Origin: Bin75 sp965200435
GTDB taxonomy: Bacteria; Nitrospirota; Nitrospiria; Nitrospirales; UBA8639
Length of the DNA: 64,000 nucleotides
Assembly (NCBI GenBank): GCA_965200435.1
Contig: OZ241337.1
Location: 744,001-808,000 of the forward strand
Reading direction: 5' to 3'
Shown: in pieces, positions 49,138 through 58,731 of the stretch
Layout of the letters: every line of letters starts with the position of its first letter
Numbering within the stretch: position 1 is the first letter of the stretch
Translations under genes and position numbers: made by a program
The notes under the pieces: model-generated
Seen by the model: only the letters and a program-made list of their open reading frames with translations
Database searches by the model: none
What the model was told of the DNA's origin: nothing

Positions 49138-50046
49138 TCAGGTGTCCGAAGACCGGTTGACCAACCAGACGCCGCCCAAAACGAATCCGATACCGAGCAC
49201 TTTGATCAAATCCAACGATTCCCCGAGGATGAGCAAAGACAAAACGAGCGCGGACACGGGAATCAAATTGGTAAACACCCCGGCCCGCGAAGGTCCGATC
49301 CCGGAGACCCCATAGAGCCAGGCTTGCTGGCCAAGTGCAGTGGCAAACACGATAACGTACACCAACGCCGCCCAACCGGAGGGGGGAATGCTCCCGATAC
49401 CGGCCTCCAACACCAGGGGGTCTACCCACAACAACGGAACTTGAAAGATGATGGAAATGAAGAGCGTCGTCCAATTCACCGTCAGAGGCGACAACCCTTC
49501 CATCATCCATCGGCTCCCGATAGTGTATAAAACCCAGCTTATCAGAGCCAGAACCACCAACCCGCCACCCAGCACCGGCTTCGTTCCGCCGTCCGTCGTG
49601 GCATCACTGCCCGACGCCAACGCTACTCCGATGAAGGACACCGCACAGCCGACCCAAACTTGACGAAACGGGATATCTCGCAGCATCAATGAGGAAAGAA
49701 AGGCCGTAATGGTCGGGCTCGCCCCGATAATCACGCCGGCTGACCCGGCCCCGATGTACTGAAGTCCATACAACACCAGCAGGTGATTGCCGAGCACGGT
49801 GAGCCCCAAGGCCGTGAGCACCCCGAGATCTCGCACAGTCAACCGCGTCTTGGACTGCTCCTGCCACCACCACAACGGAACAAGAATGCCCAATGCGCCA
49901 ATTCCTCGAAACACCGACACTTCCACCGCGGAAAAGGCGCCCAACGCCACTTTCTGGGCTACCACCGACCCGCCCCACACCACCGAGGCGGTCATTAATG
50001 CGGCGTACGCTGCTGATTGCGGGGGCCTACTCAACGCTCGCCTCAT
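49138..50046 (-). CDS. EamA/DMT-family transporter
   Basis: 302 residues from the ATG at 50046, with ten hydrophobic segments and two EamA repeats. The family patterns are ASVVWGGSVVAQKVAL...FRGIGALGIL in repeat 1 and LYGVSGIGPSRAGVFTNLIPVSALVLSLLILGE in repeat 2. Likely exporter of small metabolites. An upstream frame to 50103 would run into the divergent neighbour. Confidence 0.9.
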   Translation of the reverse strand: MRRALSRPPQSAAYAALMTASVVWGGSVVAQKVALGAFSAVEVSVFRGIGALGILVPLWWWQEQSKTRLTVRDLGVLTALGLTVLGNHLLVLYGLQYIGAGSAGVIIGASPTITAFLSSLMLRDIPFRQVWVGCAVSFIGVALASGSDATTDGGTKPVLGGGLVVLALISWVLYTIGSRWMMEGLSPLTVNWTTLFISIIFQVPLLWVDPLVLEAGIGSIPPSGWAALVYVIVFATALGQQAWLYGVSGIGPSRAGVFTNLIPVSALVLSLLILGESLDLIKVLGIGFVLGGVWLVNRSSDT

Positions 50047-50136
50047 GAATGGGTTTCTCTGTACACTATTGCCCGACCCGCTCCGGGCGAACATGTACGG
50101 CAAGCCATGTTTCTGTGGTATTCCTATGAATCAGGC

Positions 50137-50913
50137 ATGAATCACGATCGTTCCCTGACCCCATCGTTCTCCTCATCTTCTTTCTTTGGAAACGCTCCCG
50201 AAGGCGGGCACCTTCTTCCGGCAGGCCATATTCACGTATGGCGCGCGATTGTAGACCGACCCTTCACCCGTCTTCAAGTGCATCAGGAGGTCCTGAGTCC
50301 GGAGGAACGGGCACGCGTGCAACGTTTCAAACGTTCCCAGCACCGACGACGCCTTACGGCGGCAAGAGGAATCCTGCGGCAGATTCTCTCCTGTTACCTT
50401 CAAACACCTCCACGGGACATCCGTTTTCAATCGGGTCCCTTTGGAAAACCGTTTTTGCAAGCCCCCGTCGAGCAACCGCTTCATTTTAACGTGGCGCATT
50501 CCCAACAATTGGCTCTTTATGCCGTTTCCCGGGATTTTAACGTCGGTATCGACCTTGAGGGGGACAGGGATTCGTTTGATTATACGGGATTGGCCAAACG
50601 CATTTGCAGCGCAGATGAACTCCTAGCGCTCCAAAAGCTCCCGCCGGACGAACAACGGGCGGCATTCTTCCGTTGTTGGACCAGAAAAGAGGCTTTTGTC
50701 AAAGCCCTTGGAAAAGGTTTCTCCTTTCCCCTGAAAAATGTGACGGTTTCCTTTCTTCCCGACGAACCCTCACGTATCCTCAGCGTTGAGGGACAATCTT
50801 CTGAAGATTGGTCTCTTTTTGATCTCCCTTTGGGACAAGGATTCTGGGGCGCCTTGGCCGTGGCAGGGAGGCCTTCCCTTATCCAGGGCTGGGACTATCA
50901 CCTCGACGATTGA
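50137..50913 (+). CDS. 4'-phosphopantetheinyl transferase (Sfp type)
   Basis: 258 residues from the ATG at 50137; upstream ATGs at 50107 and 50017 would overlap the divergent gene's promoter or coding region. It has the three Sfp blocks: HFNVAHSQQLALYAV, VGIDLEGDR (metal-binding D-x-E), and FFRCWTRKEAFVKALGKGFS (W-x-x-K-E-A). It activates carrier proteins of fatty-acid or secondary-metabolite synthesis. Confidence 0.9.
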   Translation: MNHDRSLTPSFSSSSFFGNAPEGGHLLPAGHIHVWRAIVDRPFTRLQVHQEVLSPEERARVQRFKRSQHRRRLTAARGILRQILSCYLQTPPRDIRFQSGPFGKPFLQAPVEQPLHFNVAHSQQLALYAVSRDFNVGIDLEGDRDSFDYTGLAKRICSADELLALQKLPPDEQRAAFFRCWTRKEAFVKALGKGFSFPLKNVTVSFLPDEPSRILSVEGQSSEDWSLFDLPLGQGFWGALAVAGRPSLIQGWDYHLDD

Positions 50914-51132
50914 CCGACCGTTGAAAAAGCTTTGTTCTCAATGCCTGACCATTTTCCGTTCCGCGCAGGAAACGGAGGCCACGGCCACAATCAGATTGGG
51001 ACGAGCAGTCCAAATGGCTTAGGGCTCTAGGCCTTCTGTCCCGTTGACTCGATATTCACAGGTGCCTAGAATGTAGAAACTGCGTCGCTGAGGAAGCCAG
51101 AGACTCTTGCAGGTTTGATAAAGGAGGAAGGT

Positions 51133-51480
51133 ATGTCATTATTGATTACCGAAGAATGTATTAATTGCGGAGCCTGTTTGCCGGAATGCCCGAATGAGGC
51201 TATCTTCGAAACTCGGAGTGCCGCTGAAGAAAAAGGGTATGAGGTGGGCGAAGGACAAGGTGAGGGTGATACGGTGTACGTGATTACCCATGAACGCTGT
51301 ACCGAATGCGTCGGGCATTTCGACGAACCGCAATGCGCGGCCGTCTGCCCGGTCGATGACTGTTGCGTGCCTGATCCGGAAATCCCCGAAACCACCGATG
51401 TCTTACTTGATAAAGCAAGAACCTTAAACCCTGATAAAGAAATCGACCCTGAAAAAGTGTGGAGCGGTGTACGAAACTGA
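51133..51480 (+). CDS. 2[4Fe-4S] ferredoxin (YfhL/FdxN-like)
   Basis: 115 residues from the ATG at 51133 with AGGAGG before it. First cluster: CINCGACLPECP; second: CTECVGHFDEPQCAAVCPVDDC, with the extended spacing C-x2-C-x8-C-x3-C typical of the FdIII/YfhL type. A small acidic electron carrier with a long C-terminal tail. A hairpin terminator follows. Confidence 0.92.
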   Translation: MSLLITEECINCGACLPECPNEAIFETRSAAEEKGYEVGEGQGEGDTVYVITHERCTECVGHFDEPQCAAVCPVDDCCVPDPEIPETTDVLLDKARTLNPDKEIDPEKVWSGVRN

Positions 51481-51485
51481 TTGCT

Positions 51486-51517
51486 AACGCCCCGTCCTCA
51501 CCCGAAGACGGGGCGTT
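51486..51517. terminator. Hairpin between ferredoxin and smc genes
   Basis: AACGCCCCGTC (51486-51496) pairs perfectly with GACGGGGCGTT (51507-51517). Only a short T-rich tail follows, so it may act as a terminator for both convergent genes. Confidence 0.65.
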
Positions 51518-51557
51518 GGGTGTTTGACCTCGAAACCAATCTCCTCGCCCCTTGGCA

Positions 51558-54500
51558 TTACACTTTCTCGAAATCCGCGATTCGTACAGACACGAACTTC
51601 GAGACGCCGGGATCTTCCATCGTCACCCCAAACAGGGAGTTGGCGACTTCCATCGTGCGTTTATTATGCGTGATCACAAGGAACTGCGAAAGCGGGGTTA
51701 ACTGAGGCAGGAATCGAGCGAAGCGGACCACGTTCGGTTCATCCAATGGGGCATCGACCTCGTCCAAAATACAAAACGGCGACGGCTTTGTCAGGAAACT
51801 GGCAAACAGCAAAGCCAACACGGTCAAGGCTTTTTCTCCACCGGATAACATCGTCAGATTTTTGAGACGTTTGCCGGGCGGCTGCGCGATAATATCCACG
51901 CCGGGCTCCAGCCCTAACTTTTCCTCTTCTTCTTCCGGATCCGGCTGCACCAACACCAACTCCGCCCGTCCTCCGGCAAAAAAGGCCGAAAAGACTTCTC
52001 CGAATTTTTCCTGGAGCGCCTCGAACGTCTGCTGAAACATTTGATTCGTCGTCCGCTTGAGGCGTTCGATGATTTCTTGCAGTGAGCGTATCGATTCCGA
52101 CAGATCCCCTTCCTGCTCGTGGAGAAACCGATAGCGCTCCTCCAATTCTTTATGTTCGTCAACCGCGGCCAAGTTCAACGCCCCCATGCGATCTATCCGG
52201 GTCTGAATGGTCTGCAAACGTTCCTTCCAGGCTTCAGGCCCTTCACCTTCTACCCCGGAGTCCGAAACGTCCGCCTGCGGCGTTGCGTCTCCACTTTCGT
52301 CCATGGATACCCCATAAGAGCCGGTTAGGGCTTCCTCAACCGCTTGCATTCTCGTCCGGATTTCAGCGAATTGAACGTCGGATTCTCGTCGTGTTTCCTT
52401 GATCAGGGAACCCTGCTTTCGATTCTCGTTGAGACCGCGTTCATATTCCCGTGTCCGTTCAACGGCATTCGCGTGTCGCTCTTCCACCTCACGAAGCTCA
52501 CCTTCAAGGCTCGTTTTTTTGGCATCCAGTTCCCGAAAAACCGAATCCGCTCGCCGACGGTTCTCCTGGCTCTGCCCGGCTTGCGTTTGGAGAGATTCGA
52601 TTTGCCCGGCAAGGTCCTGAAGTCGGTCCCGACGGCTTTGATCCTCTTTCTGTAACCGCTCCAAATCCGCCTGCGCCCGTTCATGACGTTCACGGTACGC
52701 AGTCAAGATCAGCCGCGTCTCCGTCAACCGGGCATAGAGCACTCGGATCGCTTCGTCTACTTCCTGGAGTTGCGTGGTCAACTCCTCCAGACGTTGGTCT
52801 TCCTGGCCGTGTTGCCGCGCAATCTCTTCGAGCCGGGTTCGTGTCAGGCTTTCCTGTTCCCGAACCCGAGTGAGTTCCTCCTGACACGAATCGAGTTCTG
52901 TCTGATTCGCATTCACCCGTTGCTCCATATCCTGCACGCGGTTCGCAAGAGTGGAGATTTCCTGTTCCACCATCAGTTGCCGCATTTCGGACTCTTTCAG
53001 GGAGGTTCCAAGGGCTTGGACTTGTTGCTTGTTCGTCTCGAACTGTTCCTGCGCCGTCTGGTGCTGACCGTCGAATCCGGCAATGCGATGGCCCATCGAG
53101 GACAGTTCCTGATCCAACGAATGCACTTCGCGCTGCCGTTGAAGCAGCCCGCTTGTCTCACCGGAGGAACCGCCGGTCACGATGCCGCGAGGATCAATGA
53201 CTTCTCCGCTTCGCGTCACCAACAGCAAAGACCCAAGATCGGACGGAGAGACGTATTTCATCGCCGACAGCCCGGCTTCGAGTGTGTCCACCAGCACCAC
53301 TCGTCCCAGAAGACAATGCAACACTCCCTGGAGATCTTCGGGCGCGGCAACCACGTCAACCGCCCTGCCCAACACCCCTTTCATCTTTTCCAGGGCAGAC
53401 CAGGACTCAAGAAACGGCCCCGCTGAGGAAACAAGGGGGTGCACGATCACAAAGGTTCCACGACCCCAACCCTGTTCTGTGACAAAGGCAAGTGCTTGCC
53501 GAATGTCTTCCACTCCGTGCACGACCCATGCGCGAATGTGCTCTCCTAATATCGCCTCGATGGCGACTTCATACTCTTGCGGAACCTTTAACCGTTCAGC
53601 GAACACTTCCTTGACTCCCTGACACACCCGTCGCAAGGAGGGATCATTCCCTTCCTGGCCTTGCCGATATCCCAATTCTTCCTGAAGCACGGCTTGCAGA
53701 GCCCGCAGCCGGGATTCGGCTGCCGCAAAGCTGGTTTGCTCCTGAATCCGTTGTTGATCGACCTCTCGCAGCCGTTCTTCGAGTTCCACCGTCGCGGCTG
53801 ACAGGGTCTCGTGCTTTTCACGATCGACTACCAGGTGTTGGGTGACTTGCTGCAAGAGAGTGGCCTGTTCGGCCAGGGCCGCCTCGGCATTTGAGCGTTC
53901 CTGCCGGCAATGGGCCTGATCGTCTTGCACTTCCTGGAGGTGACTCACCAGTTCCCGTTGCTTGGCACCGAGATTGGTCCATCGAGCCTCGGTTTGCGAA
54001 CGATCAAGAGCAAGGTCGAACAGGCGTTGACGACTTTGCTCGGTCCCGGTCTGTAACGAAATCCGACGTTCAACTCGTTGCTGCTCCTCCATCTCCAATG
54101 TCGTCAATTGTCCGGTCACCTGAGCCATGTCTCCTTCAGTGCGCTGAACCTGTGCCTCAAGGCTCTCGATGCTCGTCGCGGCTTGCTCGGAAACCGTGAC
54201 GAGACGAGTCTGTTCTTCCAGTGCGTGTGTTCGTTGCCGATCAAACAAGTCGGCACGATTCCGCTCCACTTCCATGGTCGTGAGCGCCTGCCCGATGCCG
54301 TGTTCCAATTGTCGAAACTGTTTCTGCATGTGCCCGACGAGTTCCCCGTCACGGAGAAGCGCCGACTTCGCTTCTTCATACGACGCCATCAGGCGGGCTT
54401 CCGCGGCCATGAGTTCCGCTTCGCGCAACTCCAACCGGTCGAGTTCAGATTCAACCTGCCTCCGCTGCTGACGCAATCCGTCAAAATCGTGTTGCAGGAG

Positions 54501-55211
54501 CCGGATTTCCAAAAGACGTGCTTCGTCCTTCAACTTCCGATAGTGCTCGGTCTGTTGCGCTTGGCGTTTTAAGGTCCGTAGCTGTTTTTGCACCTCGGCC
54601 ATAATGTCACGAACGCGAGTCAGGTTCTGGTTCGTGGCTTTGAGTTTGTTCAGCGCTTCCGTTTTTTGTTTTTTGAAGCGACCGATGCCAGCCGTTTCCT
54701 CGATAAACGTCCGGCGGTCCTGGAGAGATCCGGAGAGGATTTGATCGATATTACCTTGTTCGATCACCGTATGCCCCTTGGTGCCGGCCCTGGCTTCCCA
54801 AAAAAGACTGCGAACATCTTTCAGCCGGCAGGGGATTTTATTGATGGAATATTCGCTTTCCCCGTCACGATACAACCGCCGCGTGACCATTAACTCATTG
54901 TTTTCCGGCAAGGCTTCTATTACGCCGGCCACGGACTCGATCTCTTGACTCGTGACGTCGCTGACGACCAGCGAGACTTCCGCCATGCCCAATGGCTTAC
55001 GGGATTCCGTCCCATTAAAGATGACATCTTCCATGCGTTCACTACGCAACGCCTTGGTGCTTTGCTCACCCAAGACCCATAAAATGGCATCCACGATGTT
55101 ACTTTTCCCCGCCCCGTTAGGCCCCACCACCGCGGTAATACCTTGGGGAAAGTCGAGTCGAGCTTCAGGGAAGGATTTGAATCCGGAAACCAGGAGGGAT
55201 TTCAACTTCAT
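51558..55211 (-). CDS. smc: Chromosome partition protein SMC
   Basis: 1217 residues. Walker A GPNGAGKSN (about 32-40), a long coiled coil (about 165-500), the hinge around TRSGEVIDPRGIVTGGSSGE (about 655-680), a second coiled coil, the signature LSGGEKALTVLALLFA (about 1124) and Walker B CILDEVDAPLDEPN (about 1148). It compacts and segregates the chromosome as a dimer with ScpA/ScpB. Normal length for the family. Confidence 0.97.
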   Translation of the reverse strand: MKLKSLLVSGFKSFPEARLDFPQGITAVVGPNGAGKSNIVDAILWVLGEQSTKALRSERMEDVIFNGTESRKPLGMAEVSLVVSDVTSQEIESVAGVIEALPENNELMVTRRLYRDGESEYSINKIPCRLKDVRSLFWEARAGTKGHTVIEQGNIDQILSGSLQDRRTFIEETAGIGRFKKQKTEALNKLKATNQNLTRVRDIMAEVQKQLRTLKRQAQQTEHYRKLKDEARLLEIRLLQHDFDGLRQQRRQVESELDRLELREAELMAAEARLMASYEEAKSALLRDGELVGHMQKQFRQLEHGIGQALTTMEVERNRADLFDRQRTHALEEQTRLVTVSEQAATSIESLEAQVQRTEGDMAQVTGQLTTLEMEEQQRVERRISLQTGTEQSRQRLFDLALDRSQTEARWTNLGAKQRELVSHLQEVQDDQAHCRQERSNAEAALAEQATLLQQVTQHLVVDREKHETLSAATVELEERLREVDQQRIQEQTSFAAAESRLRALQAVLQEELGYRQGQEGNDPSLRRVCQGVKEVFAERLKVPQEYEVAIEAILGEHIRAWVVHGVEDIRQALAFVTEQGWGRGTFVIVHPLVSSAGPFLESWSALEKMKGVLGRAVDVVAAPEDLQGVLHCLLGRVVLVDTLEAGLSAMKYVSPSDLGSLLLVTRSGEVIDPRGIVTGGSSGETSGLLQRQREVHSLDQELSSMGHRIAGFDGQHQTAQEQFETNKQQVQALGTSLKESEMRQLMVEQEISTLANRVQDMEQRVNANQTELDSCQEELTRVREQESLTRTRLEEIARQHGQEDQRLEELTTQLQEVDEAIRVLYARLTETRLILTAYRERHERAQADLERLQKEDQSRRDRLQDLAGQIESLQTQAGQSQENRRRADSVFRELDAKKTSLEGELREVEERHANAVERTREYERGLNENRKQGSLIKETRRESDVQFAEIRTRMQAVEEALTGSYGVSMDESGDATPQADVSDSGVEGEGPEAWKERLQTIQTRIDRMGALNLAAVDEHKELEERYRFLHEQEGDLSESIRSLQEIIERLKRTTNQMFQQTFEALQEKFGEVFSAFFAGGRAELVLVQPDPEEEEEKLGLEPGVDIIAQPPGKRLKNLTMLSGGEKALTVLALLFASFLTKPSPFCILDEVDAPLDEPNVVRFARFLPQLTPLSQFLVITHNKRTMEVANSLFGVTMEDPGVSKFVSVRIADFEKV

Positions 55212-55380
55212 GAAAAACTCTCAGCGGGAAATAGGTGGTGGGGCAAACGGACTCATGGCGGCAGTGTACCACAGAATGCAAAAAAATCAAGGCTTTTACA
55301 CTAAATAATGTGGTGCCGTTGGAAATTCTGTGTATATGTTGAGGGTTTCCTGTAGATACGGGAAACGGCTGGAATCCGGG

Positions 55381-56340
55381 CTAGACGAGAGCCCTTTGGT
55401 TTCGCCTTTCTCCGGGCATCATCAATTCCCGGGGAAGCAGAAACTCGATGTCTTCCTCAACGACCGTGAGTTCTTCGACCTCTTCCGCCCCGACTCCCTT
55501 GAGGTACGCCACCACTTCACTCACCAGAATCTCCGGGGCGGAGGCTCCGGCCGTGACACCAATAGCGTCGACGTCCTTAAGCCATTCAGTCTTGATGTCC
55601 TGATAGGAATCAATGAGATAGGCGGGGACTTCAAATCGTTCGGCCAATTCACGAAGTCTATTGGAATTTGAACTGTTGGGGGACCCGATGACCAGGATCA
55701 ACTCGACTAACTTGGCCAGATCTTTCACGGCGTTCTGCCGATTTTGCGTCGCATAACAAATATCTTCCTGATGCGGACCCTTGATGCCCGGGAATCGCCG
55801 GTTGAGTGCTTCGACAATCTCACTGCATTCATCCACACTCAACGTCGTTTGTGTGACGTAGGACAGATGTTCTTTATTTTCAACATCGAGCTTTTCCACG
55901 TCTTCGACCGAAGACACCAGATGAAATTTATCCGGGATCTGTCCCAATGTTCCCACCACCTCAGGATGGTCAGCATGGCCGATGAGAATGAGCTCGTAAT
56001 CATTGTTGTAATCGCGATTGACTTCATTGTGAACTTTGATCACCAAGGGGCACGTCGCATCAATAACTTTCAGCTTGCGCCGCCGTGCTTCTGCCCACAC
56101 TTGTTGAGCCACCCCATGGGCACTGAAAATCACCAGTGCACCGTCCGGGACTTCATCCAGTTCTTCTACAAACACCGCTCCCCGTTTGCGAAGAGAATTG
56201 ACAACGTGCCGGCTGTGCACGATTTCATGTCGCACGTAGATCGGAGCACCGTACCGTTTCAGCGATAATTCGACAATCTCAATGGCCCGATCAACGCCTG
56301 CACAAAACCCCCGTGGATTGGCTAAATAAATTTTTTTCAC
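55381..56340 (-). CDS. ispH: 4-hydroxy-3-methylbut-2-enyl diphosphate reductase
   Basis: 319 residues. IspH (LytB) does the last step of the MEP isoprenoid pathway at a [4Fe-4S] cluster. The three cluster Cys are Cys13 (NPRGFCAGVDRA), the one in IDATCPLVIKVH (about 96) and the one in DICYATQNRQ (about 195). Also seen are HSRHVV, SAHGV and GSPNSSNSNRL. Its start lies 120 bases from an IS481 copy that sits upstream. Confidence 0.97.
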   Translation of the reverse strand: MKKIYLANPRGFCAGVDRAIEIVELSLKRYGAPIYVRHEIVHSRHVVNSLRKRGAVFVEELDEVPDGALVIFSAHGVAQQVWAEARRRKLKVIDATCPLVIKVHNEVNRDYNNDYELILIGHADHPEVVGTLGQIPDKFHLVSSVEDVEKLDVENKEHLSYVTQTTLSVDECSEIVEALNRRFPGIKGPHQEDICYATQNRQNAVKDLAKLVELILVIGSPNSSNSNRLRELAERFEVPAYLIDSYQDIKTEWLKDVDAIGVTAGASAPEILVSEVVAYLKGVGAEEVEELTVVEEDIEFLLPRELMMPGERRNQRALV

Positions 56341-56451
56341 TCCGACCCCCTAAGATCCGTGGAAAACCGGTTTGATGGAGTGATACCTCTTCCCACCAAA
56401 CGGTCTACCTATGAAAAACCTATTGACATTATGACATAAATTGAAGATACG

Positions 56452-57498
56452 TCAACTCCGTGTATGGGTCCACCACATTTGGCACTCGGGTTGGTGGTGA
56501 ATCAGGAATTGTACCGGAGATTGCCGCCCAAGGCTATGGTGGGGCAACACGGTATTGTAGGCCAGCAACCAATCGGCCAGTTTGCGGTTAAAGGCCGCCA
56601 AATCGTCAACCAGCAAGTCCTCGTGGTAATCCACGAACTGTTCTTGGAGGGTGCGATTGAACCGTTCGACATGCGCATTCATTTTGGGGGAGCGTGGATA
56701 GGTCCACCAATGGGTGATGCCGTAGGCGTCGAGGCGCTGCTGGAAGTGGCCGTGGAACTCGGCGCCGTTGGCCGAGAGGAGGAATTGAGGCGGGGTAGGG
56801 AGCAGGGCACACAGGGCCTCGAGGCCGACCGCGGCGTGGCGGCTGGAGGCGGTGGCGGTGGCCCAGGCGAGGGCGAAGCGACTGTAGGGATCGAGGAAGG
56901 TGAACACGTAGCGCCGTAGGCCTGCGTGGAGCCGGACCACGGTATCACAGGCGAACAGGACCAGCGGTTGGGTGGGGCGCGGCCGGGGCGGCCGGGTCTT
57001 GCGGGGCCGGGCGGCGGGCTTGGGGCGGCCGCGGGCATCGAGGCGGAGCGGGGCTTGGCGCATGTGGTCGGGAGCCCGGGCGATCAGGCGCCCGATGGTG
57101 GAGACACTGGGGAGGGGCCGGCCCTGCTGCGTACACCAGGGCTGCAGCAGGACGTGCAGCTTGGCCTTCCCGAGGTTGGGGTACGTGGTCCGGAGCCGGC
57201 GGATCTCCTGGCTCAGGGCGGGCGGCCACCGGGCCTGCCGCCGCCGGTGCGGGGCCCGGGAGCGGGCGGCCAGGGCGTGCGGCTCGCCTCCGGCCTGGGT
57301 GAGCGTCCGCTGCCACCGGTAGAGGGTGCGGCGGCTCACCCCAAACGCCTCCCTCGTCGCGACCAGGCCGTGCCGAGCCCAAAACTGCAGAATAGTGAAT
57401 CGGTGTTGAGCCTCGTGGGGTATCATGTCCCCACGAGGCCTGAATTGAGCTAGTCGGTAAAACCCCCGGATGCGGAAGCCGACATGGTGGATTTGCAT
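56452..57498 (-). CDS. IS481-family transposase with a damaged DDE triad
   Basis: About 348 residues from the ATG at 57498, closely related to the copy at 39358. The second catalytic Asp of the usual SDNGPEF is Ala here (SANGAEF), while the first (ACDTVVRL) and the Glu (NAHVERFN) are kept. So it is probably inactive. The stop codon (56452-56454) is outside the element, in the flanking DNA. Confidence 0.9.
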   Translation of the reverse strand: MQIHHVGFRIRGFYRLAQFRPRGDMIPHEAQHRFTILQFWARHGLVATREAFGVSRRTLYRWQRTLTQAGGEPHALAARSRAPHRRRQARWPPALSQEIRRLRTTYPNLGKAKLHVLLQPWCTQQGRPLPSVSTIGRLIARAPDHMRQAPLRLDARGRPKPAARPRKTRPPRPRPTQPLVLFACDTVVRLHAGLRRYVFTFLDPYSRFALAWATATASSRHAAVGLEALCALLPTPPQFLLSANGAEFHGHFQQRLDAYGITHWWTYPRSPKMNAHVERFNRTLQEQFVDYHEDLLVDDLAAFNRKLADWLLAYNTVLPHHSLGRQSPVQFLIHHQPECQMWWTHTRS

Positions 57499-57547
57499 GG
57501 CCTCTCCTCCTGTTTCGAGGAGTGCCAAATGTTTCTGAACTTATACA
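56461..57547 (-). mobile_element. IS481-family insertion sequence, copy 2 (1087 bp)
   Basis: Same ends as copy 1. Perfect target duplication CTCCG at 56456-56460 and 57548-57552. It lies between fabH (30 bases past its stop) and ispH. Confidence 0.93.
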
Positions 57548-57576
57548 CTCCGGAATGGCCCTGCTCGAAAAATTTG

Positions 57577-58581
57577 TTACCATCGAATCAAGGCGGTACC
57601 CCACGTTAATCCTCCACCAAACGCTCCAAGCAGAACCAGATCACCTTCCCGAAATTTTCCCTGCCGGTACGCCCAATCCAAGGCCATCGGCAAAGAAGCC
57701 GACGACGTGTTGCCGACCCGATCAACGATGGAAACCATTTGCTCCTGGCCCACGCCCAACCGCTTGGCCATGGTGTCCAGCATACGACCGTTGGCCTGGT
57801 GCGTAATCACTTGCTTCACCTCGGACAAGTCCGTGTGTGTTTCACGCAGGAGCATCTCGATCGCCTCGGTCAAGCGTTTGACGGCCACGCGATAGACCGC
57901 TCCCCCTTGCAACCGAATACTGTGTTGATGACCGCGAATCGTCTCCAGGCTCATGGGATGCCTTGATCCACCTGCCGGAATCGTGATCAGATCGTGGCAG
58001 GCTCCCTCAGAATAGAGTCGAATGGCCATGATTCCCGACACCGGATTCAGGCTCGACGCTTCTTCCCTGGTCACCACCGCCGCCCCGGCTCCATCGCCAA
58101 AGAGTATTCCACTCGCAGGCTGGGAGGCATCAAGATAGCGGGATTTGACCTCAGCCGCGACCACCAAACAGTTCCGAAACTGTCCTGACCGGATAAAGGC
58201 ATCGGCCATGGATAAACCGTACAGAAATCCGCTGCACGATGCCGCAAGATCAAAGGCCGCAACGCGGCCCGCACCCAACCGTTCCTGAAGCGCACACGCC
58301 GTGGATGGAAACAGGGTATCGGGAGAAGTCGTCGAGACCAGAATGGCATCCACCGCTTCACTCGACAAGCCGGAGGACTCCAATGCGTGCCGAGCCGCAC
58401 GCTCGGCCAAGTGCGAACAGGTTTCGTCGGCTTGACTCCAATGCCGGGCCCGTATGCCCGTGACCCGGAAGACATCCTGATGATGGAGGGCAAATTGCGT
58501 TGCCACCTCCTCATTGGTCACTCGCCGTTCCGGAATGGACGAACCAGTACCACGGATTCGACTGGTATAGGAATATGGCAT
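57577..58581 (-). CDS. fabH: 3-oxoacyl-ACP synthase III (FabH)
   Basis: 334 residues from the ATG at 58581. Catalytic triad: Cys in AASCSGFLYGL (about 117), His in ITHQANGRML (about 250), Asn in VGNTSSASLPMAL (about 280). It starts fatty-acid chains by joining acetyl-CoA to malonyl-ACP. The C-terminal FGGGLTWGTALIRW is complete, so the nearby IS481 did not damage it. Confidence 0.95.
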   Translation of the reverse strand: MPYSYTSRIRGTGSSIPERRVTNEEVATQFALHHQDVFRVTGIRARHWSQADETCSHLAERAARHALESSGLSSEAVDAILVSTTSPDTLFPSTACALQERLGAGRVAAFDLAASCSGFLYGLSMADAFIRSGQFRNCLVVAAEVKSRYLDASQPASGILFGDGAGAAVVTREEASSLNPVSGIMAIRLYSEGACHDLITIPAGGSRHPMSLETIRGHQHSIRLQGGAVYRVAVKRLTEAIEMLLRETHTDLSEVKQVITHQANGRMLDTMAKRLGVGQEQMVSIVDRVGNTSSASLPMALDWAYRQGKFREGDLVLLGAFGGGLTWGTALIRW

Positions 58582-58731
58582 TGACTGTGACCCGTTCGGG
58601 AACCCCCTGGCTTTCAGGCCATCACCCAAAGAACAGGCGCCCTTGGTTCTTAATCCGTCAATCTTGTCTTCATGGTCTGCATTCTGCTATGTTCTAAAGA
58701 CAGATTGACTGTTTTCAGGACTTTACGCCAG

